Of a stretch of 64,000 nucleotides of DNA, positions 23,226 to 35,625 are shown one piece after another. The notes below the pieces were generated by a model. It was not told where the DNA came from. It worked only from the letters and a program-made list of their open reading frames with translations, and made no database searches. The stretch is from Marchantia polymorpha subsp. ruderalis (Eukaryota; Streptophyta; Marchantiopsida; Marchantiales; Marchantiaceae), in the NCBI GenBank assembly GCA_037833965.1, contig AP031356.1, positions 11,678,501 through 11,742,500 of the forward strand, in the 5' to 3' direction. The translations under genes were made by a program, and so were the position numbers. The stretch's first letter is position 1; each line of letters begins with the position of its first letter.

Positions 23226-23739
23226 TGTAGGAATATGAATCCCCATAACCTACAAAAAATCACAGTCCACATACCATAGAGACACAAGCATTTGTTGACG
23301 AGGTTCAACTTGAAAGCCTACTTCCCGCGAACTCCTCAATGAAGGCAGTTCGAGTATATGTATCCAAGATCAGTTTCTTCAAACTTGACCTTCCTATCGT
23401 CATTACAAGGTTTCAGTCTACTGAGAACTACACACCCGAGAAATCACTACTGTTTCTCGAGCAAGACTAACACTTCCTCACATGTGATTCTCTCCCGTAG
23501 ATGTCCCCACGTTCTCCCTCTCGACTATTCTTGAAAACCTTATCACTGTAATGCACACTGCCTTAATTCGCTGACTGGCCTCATATCATCTCGACTTTTA
23601 ACGGTGCTTTAAACGGTAAAGATCAGAATAAATCATAGCCGTCAATTCCTACATATCCCATAGGATATTGAGCGAGCTATTACTAAACGACAAATACTCT
23701 AGAAAGAAAAAGACATACAATTGAAGCTGATATCTCACA
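23226..23739 (-). repeat. 5' LTR of the copia element
   Basis: 514 bp with the same TG...CA ends as the partner LTR. It would contain the element's promoter (element direction is minus). Confidence 0.92.
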
Positions 23740-23744
23740 CATAT
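23740..23744. repeat. target-site duplication CATAT (right)
   Basis: Second copy of CATAT, directly outside the right LTR; pairs with 18200-18204. Confidence 0.85.
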
Positions 23745-23925
23745 CATGTTTATCAACGAAGTGATGTATCAATACCTTGTTCATTTGGATAAGCACTTGT
23801 GCACAAACATGATCAACAATGCGAAGAATAAACACCGTGACCTGCTCGATGTCTATGCGCATGAGTCGGATGTGAAGAAGGCTCCTGACACGTATGACAA
23901 AAAGACTTTATTCAACAAGGTATAA
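23745..23925 (+). other. right half of the unidentified open frame split by the copia element
   Basis: From ATG 23746 a 59-codon frame reads FINEVMYQYLVHLDKHLC, then NNAKNKHRDLLDVYA, and ends in a possible donor AAGGTATAAG. If the element and one target-site copy are ignored, it is continuous with an open frame that begins before 18204. No family was recognised. Confidence 0.35.
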
Positions 23926-24370
23926 GATTGTTTGAATGAGTGTGAGCCTAAACTCCCCACCCTTCAGCGTTTGTAGTCCAGGTGGCGGTTCAAGCTCCCA
24001 TAATCTAACTTCTCTGATCTCAACCATGTGGTCAATGTGTATTCAAGACAATGAGATCGTAAACACTTGCTCTCTCACAGACAAATTATCCAGAACTGAA
24101 AATAATAACTTGCTGTCTGCTATCTCCACAAGAGCGGCAGACAAGCTCTTTGTTACATAAAGATCTAACCCAACTCTGGGTGACTTCTCAATACCACAGC
24201 CGCTGTGGTCTATCCTAGCTCCGAGTTCCACTCCCAATTCCTACTCGGATTTCAGTGTCGATTTCTCAGCTTCCACCTTCAGACCCCACCAGATTCATCT
24301 CTCAGATGCAACTCTCCCTTTTCAGTTTCAATTTCAGATCCCGACTGTCAGATTTCAGTCTCAGATTTCG
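23926..24370. other. unassigned sequence before the minisatellite
   Basis: Open frames of 64-74 codons occur on both strands (23936-24160 plus, 24043-24237 minus). The minus frame has a somewhat protein-like run (LSAALVEIADSKLLFSVLD), but I recognise no family. Confidence 0.3.
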
Positions 24371-24373
24371 CTT

Positions 24374-24815
24374 CACTCTCAGCTCCCATTCTCAGGTCTT
24401 CCACTCGGATTTCAGCTCCCACTCACAGATTACACTTCAATCTCAGATCTCACTCTCAGATCTTCCACTCAGATTTCAGCTCCCACTCACAGATTACACT
24501 TCAATCTCAGATCCCACTCACAGATGACACTTCGATCTCAGCTCCCTCTCTCAGATTACACTTCAATCTCATATACCACTCTCAGATCTTCCACTCAGAT
24601 TTCAGCTCCCACTCACAGATTACACTTCAATCTCAGATCTCACTCATGGATTACACTTCAATCTCAACTCCCACTCACGGATTACACTTCGATCTCAGCT
24701 CCCACTCTCAGATTACACTTCAATCTCAACTCCCACTCACGGATTACACTTCAATCTCAGATCCCACTCACAGATTACACTTCAATCTCAGATCCCACTC
24801 ACAGATTACACTTCA
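24374..24815 (+). repeat. 31-bp minisatellite
   Basis: The basic unit is CTCACAGATTACACTTCAAT plus 11 more bases (CTCAGATCCCA), repeated with substitutions and interspersed with a related unit containing CTTCCACTCAGATTTCAGCT. Because 31 is not a multiple of 3 and the unit lacks stops in any plus frame, all three frames stay open. This creates apparent 90-278-codon reading frames (for example from 24205) that are by-products of the repeat, not good gene candidates. Confidence 0.9.
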
Positions 24816-25199
24816 CGATACAACTCACCACCCACGAGAGGTGGCTTTCTCCTTATCTCGAACACTACACACTCCCCTGCTAATCCTCACCACTTCCCTG
24901 CGAAAATCACTCACATCCACACTCTATCCTCCTACCGATCCCACCACCGCTCCACACAATGGCACACCACACGATCTCTATCCCCAGGCCGAAAATTCCT
25001 CTCCAACGTTCAAGGGCCGAGTCACCCACAGCCCGCCATGATAGGCAACGGCCTGGCTCCCATGTGCAACTTCATGCCCCACGCTGCCACACCTGTACAG
25101 TCTTTATTTTTGATCACGTCAACATCCGCTGTCCAAAATTGTCTTCCGCGCACCGCCGAAGGCATCCCCCCGCCGAAGACACTCTTCTGCACCTTTGCC

Positions 25200-26120
25200 T
25201 ATCTATAACAGTCACCCCGACGCCCATAACTCACGGATCCCTGCTTCGTTTGCAACGTTCTTGGGCTCGTTGAAACAAGCATGTTGTGCTCTTTCCAACG
25301 AGCCCCTAACTAAGTCAAACCGATAAGAATTGAGAAAGCTATGACGGTTTTTACTCTTCCGCCGAAGGCGGTCGCCTATCCGCAGGCGTCCGCGTCCTAC
25401 CCGTAGGCCGCCTATCCACAGCACTCCGCCTGTGCACAGCCCGTCCGCCTATCCACAGGCCGTCCTTGGGCCAAAGGCCCCTCTAACTGTTAACGCCGAA
25501 GTCCTCACGCCTAACCATGACAGCCTCTTTCGACGCTCATAACTCATTGATGACTGATCCGTTTCAAGAGATCTTGATCTCGTTGGAACCAGCTCGTCGA
25601 GTTCTTTCCAACGAGACCCGAATCAAGTCAAACCGCTAAGAATTGAAAAAGATATGCCGATTTCACTGCTTCGCCGAAGTCCTGCAACAGCCGAAGGAGT
25701 CCGTCCGCGCATCGGACAAAAGTTGATCTCCCTTCCGCGTAGGCGGAATTCCCGCCGGAGACGAACTACTTCCGCCGAAGGCGAACGTCTACCTATCTTC
25801 CGATAGTCATAACTCCCTAAGTCCTCATCCGTTCCAAGCATTCTTGGGCTCGTTAGAACGACCGTGTTGAGCTCTTTCCAACGAGACCCTAACCAACGCA
25901 AACCGTTAAGAATTGAAAACGTTATGTTGATTTTACCCTTTCGCCGAAGGCGTTTGCCTGTGCGCAGGCCGCCGAAGGCCCTCCATATCAGAAACTTCCG
26001 CCGCTCCTAACTCGGTGATGCCTTATCCGTTTCAAGAGTTCTTGGTCTCGTTGGAACGAGCGTCGCGAGCTCTTTCCAACAAGAATCTAACTGATTCAAG
26101 GCGTCACACATTGAAAACGT
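25200..26120. repeat. degenerate array of ~200-310-bp units with hairpin cores
   Basis: Four copies have cores near 25265-25303, 25579-25615, 25849-25885 and 26047-26083. Each core has CTCGTTGGAA and its reverse complement TTCCAACGAG (one or two mismatches in some copies) about 17-20 bases apart. A shared tail follows (AAGTCAAACCG-TAAGAATTGAAAA-GTTATG), then a GC-rich CGCCGAAGGC stretch. GC content is far above the flanks. Coding capacity is absent. It looks like an old satellite or the untranslated part of a retroelement. Confidence 0.75.
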
Positions 26121-26249
26121 TATGAAAGTTTCACTACTTCGCCGAAGACCTTTACCCGAAGGCACTTCACCGAAAGCCTTGCCCCGAAGGCCTCCTTCCG
26201 CACCTCTTGCCCCCTAACCATCACACCAACTACTAATCTTGCAGAAACT

Positions 26250-27425
26250 TCCAGAAAACCCCAAGCATAATTTTGTAAGAGCTTAAATCCAAACTTCTAA
26301 CTCTCATAAGGGTAAAAAGACATGTGAGCACAGTTTTGTGCTCACAATGAGTGCTTCACGCATTTGCGTCAGCTAAGTGATGAGTTGGCGACGACGTTTT
26401 TATATACAACCTTGGTTGAAAACGACTTCTTTATCATCAAATTGAAACAAGACAACTTCCACATCATACTTACAAGCCTTTATTCACTACTATTTTGCAT
26501 GCAAAGCAATTCAAAACACTCAAAATGATTGTTGTAAGCTAAAAAATTGATAAAAAATATGATATGAAAGTGCAAATGCCATAATTAACATAAAAAATTT
26601 GCCAAAATTTATGAGTTCGGCTCTAATTCATATGAAAATTTTAAAAATTTTATAGACTAACATTGTTCTTATATCAATATACAATCTTGTGTTGAATATT
26701 ATATTTCATATTTATATGTTCATTTTCTAAGTTCTATAAAACATGTAGATGATTATATAATGAAAGATGATCAAATGTATAAAGATGCACATTAGACTTT
26801 GAACTAGCAACATCATACTATAAATAGGAAGTAAGGGATAAATTATAAATTATTCTATAATCATTCATTTTCATTTAAATAACTTGTTTAATTTTGTGAT
26901 CTATGTCTTGTGAAAACTTTATAATTTTACATGTAAAAACAAATAATCACTGTTAGAATCTTTTTCATTTTTTAAGATAACAGACACAAAAAAATAATGT
27001 GTAAGAGTGCTCAAGTTTTTAGTATTACATTGTAACTCTTATTGTGATTAAAAAAAAATTATTGTGAATATTATTTTTCATATTGTGAAAATGTCAAATT
27101 TATTTAGTCTAAACACGTGATCATTGGACATTGTAACAGTTTGAGAAACACTATTGTTTCATTACAAAATACATGTATATTAAGATATATTATTAAATAT
27201 ATATACTGGTTTCGCAAGTTATACAGGCAGTTATGCATTCATATCGTTGCACTAACTCAATAACACAATTTGAGGGAGATCAATTTGTAGGGACTAAAAC
27301 AGCTACAAAGCGTGTTAATTGTTGTAAATCACATGATTTCAACCAACTCGGCTCTTAATTCATGTCAATGCTGGAAATTACTCGGAACCAACGAGGAGCA
27401 GCGAATGGAGTCAACCTGTATCTTC
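26250..27425. other. AT-rich spacer
   Basis: No gene was recognised. A 9-bp inverted repeat (TGTGAGCAC with GTGCTCACA) lies at 26323-26346. Confidence 0.45.
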
Positions 27426-27431
27426 TGAAAC

Positions 27432-27796
27432 TTCGATTGTTGACATCATTCGCATAAACGCTCAAACTCAAAACACTCTGGGTTCGGATCCCGCATCTGG
27501 CCCGAGGTTGCATGGATTACGTAACTTCAGCGAAGCTGACACACGGCCTGACAGAGCAGCGATCTTATCAAGCCTAATCTGCAGTAATTAGGATTTGACT
27601 TATGATAATATATAGTAACTTGATACCCGAAAGTGATCTCTTGAATTCGCCGGTCAAGATAAGTCCCATCAGCTGGCAGATCATCATCCGGTAGACGTCT
27701 AATTGAAATATAACGCAAGAACTGCATGAAATACCTTTTTCTTTCTACACGAATGGCAATTCCCCCACTCAAGACACCATTAATATCATAATCCAT
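27432..27796 (-). other. possible exons of an unidentified minus-strand gene
   Basis: A stretch preceded by a possible acceptor (CTCCAG just before the ATG) reads MDYDINGVLSGGIAIRVERK, then RYISIRRLPDDDLPADGTYL, and ends at a possible donor (GGGTATCAAG) near 27630. After a possible acceptor (ACTGCAG) another open piece reads LDKIAALSGRVSASLKLRN. The protein-like composition is suggestive, but I recognise no family and cannot confirm the splicing. Confidence 0.3.
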
Positions 27797-27799
27797 CTG

Positions 27800-30608
27800 G
27801 AGATTTCAATGACATAGATGTGTATACGGATAAACACACCGGCAGCCAATGCTTCATCACAATGGGTATCACAGAAAATCATGAATGTGTACTATACATT
27901 ATAATTAAATAACATGAAGTTAGTTACCATCTTAGTTATATTTAATGTCTTACAAGGAATTTCATTACATGCTGCGAGGTAGTTAGAACCAAGATTCAAG
28001 ATAAATGAAAAATAAACTCAAGAAATGATGGGACTAGCAACCATTTTACAATAGCATTGTATGAGAGTCTCATCAAGATTAAATGTTTCGATTGCACTAC
28101 TCATGAGTATAAGTTGAAACAATGAATTCTTTAGTTTCAAAGTCAGCTAGCCGCTGGAGACATTTAGGAAAAGATATCGGCACAAGAGGTGTTAACAATA
28201 GTCCAACCAACGGCATATTAAGATACTCCTATCATTGAATAGAATTTGTTATAAAGATATGATCAACGGCAAAATGTGTTATTCTAACCTACAATAAAAG
28301 TCGTGAGAATATAGTGATTAATGTTCTAATAATAATGCGATAATCGTAGCCTCTACAGCCATCGCCATTGTAAAAAGGCCGGGTTAATAAACAGAGTTTA
28401 ACTTACTTGGAGAAAGCTACCGTAGAAATACCGGCAAGGACTCAGAAACTAGGGAACCAGCATGAAACGTGGGATTGTCTAAGGTCATTCTTAGTAACCG
28501 GCTTTTGAGCCTCTCCGGGTCTTTACCTCAAACATTTGTGAGAATGCAGTCGAATCCCTAAAAACAATCATCCAACAGCAGCTTTTGTTCCATCACATAG
28601 AAGTTATCAAAAATGAATATTAGCTGAGGAAACATATTAAATTTTCAACCATAGATTCCATTATGTGCGTCATTTAGCCATCCAAAGAAATGTAATATCA
28701 CATTATTTGGATGTAAAATCAAACCATTGTTTCACCAATTGAAAAACCAATGCTTATTGAACATTATCCACAACTTTTTGGGGATACTCGTCATACACCC
28801 ACAATTTAAGAGAGTCTTACCCAGAACTGGCTCAAGCCTTTGCCACAGTAGATCTACAATTGTTAACTATTGAGATTGTGGGCACCTATGTTCCTTTGTG
28901 AGCAACTAATGTAACTCCCTCAATGTCATGATTGACAGGTTTTCCATGTTCATGCATTCTATCTCTTATCTTTTATAATAGGTGTAGATATATCTTCCTT
29001 AAGACAACTTATCTCACTTGGCAAACTGCAAATATGAGCACTTTCTTAGGTCTAGTACTTAACCAACCTCATAATGAAAGAAACGTAAACTATATTTTTG
29101 TAATGAAAAGAATTTCAAAACCTGTGCATGTGCATGAACTAATAAATCTGGATTGGTTACTGCTTGATATATTTACTTTTTTTATATGGTTTTGGTTTCA
29201 GGTTGATTGATTCATTTAATGTGTATTCCCATCATCTTTTTTTATCTACTTTGCCCCCTTTCCACCTAGAGTGAATGCCTGTCTACTCTCGCCTCTCTCC
29301 CAACCTCATTCTAGTTGTACATGTAGCTTACCCGCAGCATCTTTTCGAGAGTTGGTACATCACTGATGTACCAACTCACGATTGCTGATGTAACAACAGC
29401 AATCCTGTCCTAGTAAAGAGATATATTTGCAATTAAAGATGACGTTCTTTTCTAGTCGTCACTGATCAGCAATACCAATTTTGACTGTCATCCACTGCGA
29501 TGAAGGAGATAACTAGATTGCTCGGATCCCACTTTTATCATTAGGTTGATAATTGATCTCATGTCGCATCTTGGCCGCAGCCTTCCACTTTGATGTTGAT
29601 TGTCAACATATCAAAATCGATATTTAGAGCGCGGAACATTCATACCACGTTATTTCAATCGTTCATATTTTCTATAGCTGCATGTGGAAATCTGGGCAGT
29701 TGAATGAAAATTATGCCGCATTGCAAAAGCTCTTGCCAAAATATAATTCACCCCTTAAAATAGAAAGGATGAGCGTTTACAATAACACACCATCATGTTC
29801 ATCGCTGCGGGAGTAAATCAATATCACCGGAGTAACCAAGTGACAGCTTAGAGAAGATCGTAGACCTCACTTCACCTTCGGAGTTCGAGGTCGAATTTGT
29901 TTGCATGTACTAAACAGAACGAAAGATATCCCAATCAATTTAAGGAAACGGCCGAACTGAACGTACTGTGTACATCAAGCAGATTCGAGCATTACGGACC
30001 GGGATTCATGTCATTTGGCTTGTAAATCACGCAATCAAGCATCACACTTGCACAGGACTGTTAACTAGGAGAAGACCTGGCTTTGTTTCGTACACGAGGG
30101 CGACCTTCGATCTTGGATTGTAACAACTTCTGTTAGTTACAGCGTTGCCAGACACTGAGATTACGATGACAGCGATCAGGAATTAAAGCCTCCATGTAAC
30201 CTGAATTGAAAACCATCTGATGTTTTCCAGTCGGCAGACACATTATTGAAGTTTGAACGGGCTCATATTTCTCTGTGATTACGTTGATTGAATTGTTCAC
30301 GATTACGGTATTTCTGTTTTGTTCTATTTCTTTGTATGAAGTTGCACTTTTATGTACAGACTCTATTTAGAAGGAGGCTCCGTCGACAACAAAGATAAAG
30401 CAGAAGGTTGTCATGTGCATCATAACCGTCGGGTATGACTACCAAACAGGTTCGACTACCTCGACAGTACAGATCTAAAGTCATCCACACACATACAGAA
30501 GTTTTAACTTTTGTTTTAACTGGAAATTAACTTCTCATGGAAAGCCACACCAAGCGCTGCTAGAAATAGATGAGACCTGGATACTACTCGAGGTCTCATC
30601 AAAGAAAA
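27800..30608. other. no gene recognised
   Basis: Moderately AT-rich sequence. The only open frame over 90 codons (28932-29210, plus) is hydrophobic and of random appearance. It contains the double hairpin at 29349-29404. Confidence 0.4.
29349..29404. repeat. two adjacent hairpins
   Basis: The first has perfect 14-nt arms (29349-29362, GAGTTGGTACATCA; 29364-29377) around one central base. Immediately after it, 8-nt arms GATTGCTG (29380-29387) and CAGCAATC (29397-29404) flank a 9-nt loop. The design is like the double palindrome at 6366, but the sequence is different. Confidence 0.75.
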
Positions 30609-30930
30609 TTACATAAGCCGGATCTGATATGTACAGAGATAGATCACATCTTGACGTGGGATCAGAATTACAAGATTACGTGCCAAAGAATACTCATCGT
30701 GAGTACACGATTCAAACGTCAAGACAAGGAGCACATCTAGAGGAGAATGACCGAAATCGAAGCTAGCAGCTAATTCTGAACAGTATGTCGCATACCGTGG
30801 CTTGTCTGGATTCGGAAAATGTACCTGAAGTACTGTACCATGGATGATATAGCTACCATATGCCAATTTGATCAAACTGTCTGCCCTTTGAGCCGAACCG
30901 ACCCCACCCACACTACAGATGTAACGGGCA
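30609..30930 (-). other. possible exon of an unidentified minus-strand gene
   Basis: A frame reading ADSLIKLAYGSYIIHGTVLQ, VHFPNPDKPRYATYC, FDFGHSPLDVLLVLTFESC and ARNLVILIPRQD ends at a stop at 30609. It is preceded by an acceptor-like CTTCCTCCAG near 30938. It is protein-like, but no family was recognised. It may belong with the pieces at 27432-27796. Confidence 0.3.
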
Positions 30931-30938
30931 TAGTGAGC

Positions 30939-32459
30939 TGGAGGAAGAAAAAAATTGTTTCAACGAAATGTAGTATCAACCAAATGCTCGTGGCAAATCC
31001 TGAAGTCACTTCCTCGTCAACTGTTTCTGCGATTGATATGTTTACATGACTCAAGAATGTTCAGTTCTTACTGTGGTTCTTAAAGCTGTGTCTATGCCAA
31101 GATCACTGTATATTCTGAATATACAACATGCAACGTGTTGCATGATTTGAGAACAGCTCTCGTGATCCAAAATAGCAACCGAAAGTTCATATGTCAAAGA
31201 TAGTATGAAATACTGGACTTGGAGACTTGTGTGAGCTTTCACTTTAACATATTTTGAAAGCAGGGTCTTCACTTTGCTATTATGTGAATTTTATGATGTA
31301 TTATGAGCTTCTTGGGCCCGGCAAGGATCTGAAATCCCATTTGCATTTGTTCATAGGGCTGGAAACTCATGCGATCGTAATCAGGAACTCATTTGTTGGA
31401 TTAGCAGGCATCCTATTCGATTCTCCGTGGAATCACACATATGAGAATTTAAAACTCATTGAAAACCTACATAGTTGAACACTCTCTTGACTGTCCAAAG
31501 TTCAGTCGATTTGGAATGATATACCATGTATATAAAAGTTCTGAAAGAAACGTAATTTTGAACTTTGATATGATATGAGTCATCACGAACAAAGGGTGCT
31601 CGTTCAGTTACATTATCGAGAGCTGTTCAGTTTGTATACATTAACATCCATGTTGTAAGGTAACTTTCACTAACAATAATGGCCAAAAGCTATCTATCAG
31701 TTCTCCGCTAGGCTCATCTACTGGACCCAAGGACCTTGACTACTAGTAACAGGAAACGCAATTACCAAATATCCATACATGGATACTAGGAAATGAGTAT
31801 TGATGTAAACCTCTCTGTTTTGTTAGAAATTTGGGCACCAACCCCTTGTGAAAATTTTGATGGTACTATTTCATTCCAAGATATCAAATTTTGGAAACGT
31901 TACATGTGTTATGGCAATTTTTATTAATGTTTTAAAATATTTTCTATTCATAAAATCCAAGGCATTGATTTGTAAAATACCATGTAATCAATATAATCTT
32001 AAAAATTACATGGTTAAATAAACTTCTACGGTTTTTATTTTATTGCTCAAAGTTTGAATGGAAATTTTGGAAGGTGGAATCGCTGCTGAAATTGAATGAA
32101 GTGGCTCAATGCTCCTAAGCAACTCGATGGTTAAATGAAGATTTCCTGAACTGAATTTTGAAAGGAGTGTTTCAGGTCAAAGATTCGGTAAATTCTTGAG
32201 TTTTGTATAGAGTGTGCATGTTGTAGAAACATTTATTTTGTGCATCTCGTAGATACATTCATCTATGATATGGTGGATCATAGATTGTGTGAAGTGCTGG
32301 ATGTGAAAAGATGTCGAGTAAATAGCACGAAGGTTATCATCTTATCAAGGGTTACATGGATGGAACAAACTTGAGGCCGTGGACTAGACCCCAATTCCTA
32401 TTCATGTATAAGCATGTGTACATTTCAAAAGTAAAGAAACTGGTTAGATGAACAGATTG
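30939..32459. other. no gene recognised
   Basis: Short frames of 60-76 codons on both strands, without recognisable homology or convincing splice sites. Confidence 0.4.
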
Positions 32460-32740
32460 TGCTTGAATTGGAAAGCCTAGGAAAGAGCAACAACATGGCA
32501 GGATAATATTTTGCTTGAGAGATGGAAAGAGCTTGCAAAATCCAAAGTATGTGGCGGTCTTAGCCTTGTGATACTTGAGGAATGAAATATTGCAGCATTG
32601 CTAGAACAATCATCTCAAATACTTGGAAACTAAGAGGAAAAATGCCTCTCACTAGCTTTGGAGTTTAACAAGAAATACATAGAGAAGGTCCATGACATGT
32701 GGTAGATCCAATCAAATGGCATGAGCTGGTGGTGCTTACA
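32460..32740 (+). pseudogene. decayed LINE (non-LTR) pol fragment
   Basis: One frame reads TTWQDNILLERWKELAKSKV then CGGLSLVILEE-stop-NIAALLEQSSQILGN-stop. The pattern W...K..GGL.L..L...N.ALL.. is the conserved block after the reverse transcriptase of plant LINEs. In-frame stops show that it is dead. The ends cannot be fixed. Confidence 0.6.
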
Positions 32741-35625
32741 CGACCGATGAAAGGTTTGTCGAGACTTTTCCAAAAGTTTCCAACCGCAAGTGATAAAAGT
32801 CTCCAACCGCAAGAAAAGTGGAGGTAGCGTTATATATTTTCCTTTATTACTATTATCACAGGACAGCAGAGGGGATGGACTCATATCACAAGTTGCAAAG
32901 TCACAACAACAACCGAGCAAGGAGATCGTTGAGAATGAAATATAAATGATATAAATGATATGAAGGAAGGAAAGCAAAGTAGCTTAACTTGAACCATAAA
33001 AGACAGGCTAAGAAGAAGTGTAAGAAACTAAACTTAACAAAAGGATAGCTTTTGAAGAAAAGGTCTGAATTCAAGGTGTGCGGCAATAAGTAATTATCTA
33101 GAGAAAAAGTAAATGCAATTTCACCAACGTGAACGCAAGGAGATCTATAAAAGCATATTCCAAGATAAAGACAGGCTTTTCAGTCCTTTTTCAATATATT
33201 TGACTTCACAAAGATTGGATCTAAACCATTCTTTCTCCCTAACAAATAATTACTTTAGCTAAAGAGCGTTTATGTATTACTTATTTCGAATTCTGAATTT
33301 ATCCATTTTCAACAATTTCGAAATTTTTTGGTTAAAAGACATTTGAAAATTGAAATATACTGATGGAAAGTTCAACGTTGCGGCTAAAAGAGAAGGAAAG
33401 TTAGATGGATTGGATAATTAGTAGAAATTATCTTAGCTGAATAGAACAAGGAAACAAATTCATAACCAGACTGTCAATATATCAGTAAATTGTTAAAAGC
33501 ACATCAAAGTGAGTCACGTCATGAAAATTTGTTGTGACAAATTGGATGAGAATTTTTCACTGAATGTAAAACATAGTAGCAATACAAAACTATTATTATT
33601 ATTATTTGATGACCATGATATATACTGTCAATATTATGAATCCTATGTTTAATTGTAATAAAAATATGTAAGAATGAGTATTATTGTGTTTGTTTATATC
33701 ATGTGTAATAAAACTAAAAATACTACCTTTTGAAAAATCAAACTTGAAAATTATTTTCAACATTTCATTTTGGAAATTATAAAACTAGATTTATTTTGAA
33801 AAAAAAATTCATTTGATGATATGTTGTCAATTTTGAATTAGATATGTGATTTTGGAGAAAATTTTGACATCATTTGATATCTTGTATGCTTAAAATTACT
33901 TTTAAAAATAAAAATTGATTGATAAGTTAAGTTATGAAAAAAGACATCCACAATTTTTGTAAGTGTTAGAATGTAAATATAATTGAGATAGTTCACACAT
34001 ATAATTATATTTAAAATTAAGATTGGGATATATGATAATCAAGATCAAAGTATAATAACATAATTAAATTTTTTATTTTAAAAAAAATCGCTTTTTAAAA
34101 TCATGTTAAGATTATGTATGGTGAATATGATATTATATTTTCATTTTTATTAGATTATCAATAAATTTCATGCGCTGGAAAATTTGGTTATATGTAAAGA
34201 TAATAAGTATGGATATCATCTTCGATATCCTCATATGATTCATTGATGATGATTGGAAATGTTTATAATTTATCTTTTTACTTCTAAAATCATAGATTTT
34301 TGTTATTTTTTTAACTAAAAAGATTGAAACAAAATTAATGTGAGAAAAAATCTCATCTTTTAGATGTAAAAAGTTTGTACCGTAGGTAACACAAGCAGAG
34401 TATTCACATGATGAAGCATAAAAGCTATGACTTTTGAAATGGAAAGAAAAACAAAAGCTTAAAGATGTTTGACGCGTTTTCTTTGAAATCTAGACAATGT
34501 CAAATAGTGTACTAAGTTGACTATAAAGTTGCATGGAACGACAAAAAATATAGGGGTATGTAATATGTTTAATAATTTGTAAGGAATTTTAGTATAGTGG
34601 ATAATAATTAGAGATAAATAATCAAGTTTAATTCCATTGGTTGGACATCTTCATTTGAGTAAAATATCTAAACTACTAGATTAAGGTTGATCACAACAAT
34701 TAATATATGTTACTTTGAAATATTGGAAAAAATATTAACCTTCTTTAAAGTTCTTACTATGATCATTAAACAACGAGATGTAAAAATGCGAAACAAGTTG
34801 AAGATTTGATAAGAGGTAAATTTATTTTGAAAACAAACACAACTAGCGCCCAAGAAAACTTAAAAAGATGCAAGTTGTTATTTTAGAGTCTAAAGCAGAA
34901 AGACTAGAATATCAAGAAAGTCATTCAGTTGTTTCATACTTCTTTCTTTGCTTTTTTTCTAGAGAATTTGACTTCGAGAGATATCTAGTCGACTATCTAG
35001 AGATATCCTAGAGATATCTATAGCAAATCAAAAGCCCACTAGGGATGAGATGAGTATTGCAACACCTACAAAAACAAAAAAACTCATTGAGAACATCCCT
35101 TACATGTCAAGGATTGACCACAATTGATGATCACATCCAAAATGATTAGAAAGATTTTTTACCTATCAAAAAGTACGAAGAATAATATGCCAAAGACATG
35201 TTGGATATCAACAACAATCAAACAAATTTAGCACTCTTTATTCAAAAATTATTCAAAGGTGAAGGAATCAAATATGAGGCTACATAAGCTTATAAACTAA
35301 AGAACATAATGTTGGATAAAAGGCGAAGATTAAATACATTATTCATTGGAAAATAAAAAGATACAAGAAAATTTTAAATTTCAAACATTCAGCAAATTTG
35401 GATGGCCTGACTAGTTAAAAAGCTTATCTGATTGTCCAATGATGCAGTACATCAAATTTTAAATTTTTTTCCTACAAAAAATTGAGAAATTTTAGTATAA
35501 ATATAATATATATATAACTATATATGTAAAAATATAAAAATATAATATATAATAGAAATTTCAAAATTAGATTTGTTCAAATTTCAAATTATTTTTCAAG
35601 CATAAGTCAAAGATTTTAGTTCTTA
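32741..35625. other. AT-rich spacer, no gene recognised
   Basis: Strongly AT-rich. Around 35080-35340 a short protein-like stretch with stops (such as ALFIQKLFKGEGIKYEA) may be a worn-out coding fragment, but it cannot be assigned. Confidence 0.4.

Larger units (their letters stand above)
18205..23739 (-). mobile_element. complete but inactivated Ty1/copia LTR retrotransposon
   Basis: Two LTRs (18205-18722 and 23226-23739) flank a 4.5-kb interior on the minus strand, with CATAT duplications outside. The interior order is gag with a CCHC knuckle, protease, integrase, reverse transcriptase, RNase H, which defines Ty1/copia. Primer-binding site and polypurine tract are both in place. The coding part is broken by stops, frameshifts and a tandem duplication. 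The LTRs differ at roughly 25-30 positions by eye (about 5%), so the insertion is not recent. Confidence 0.93.

Noticed and set aside
24205-25041. 278-codon frame over the minisatellite
   Set aside because: It results from a stop-free 31-bp repeat that is open in every forward frame.
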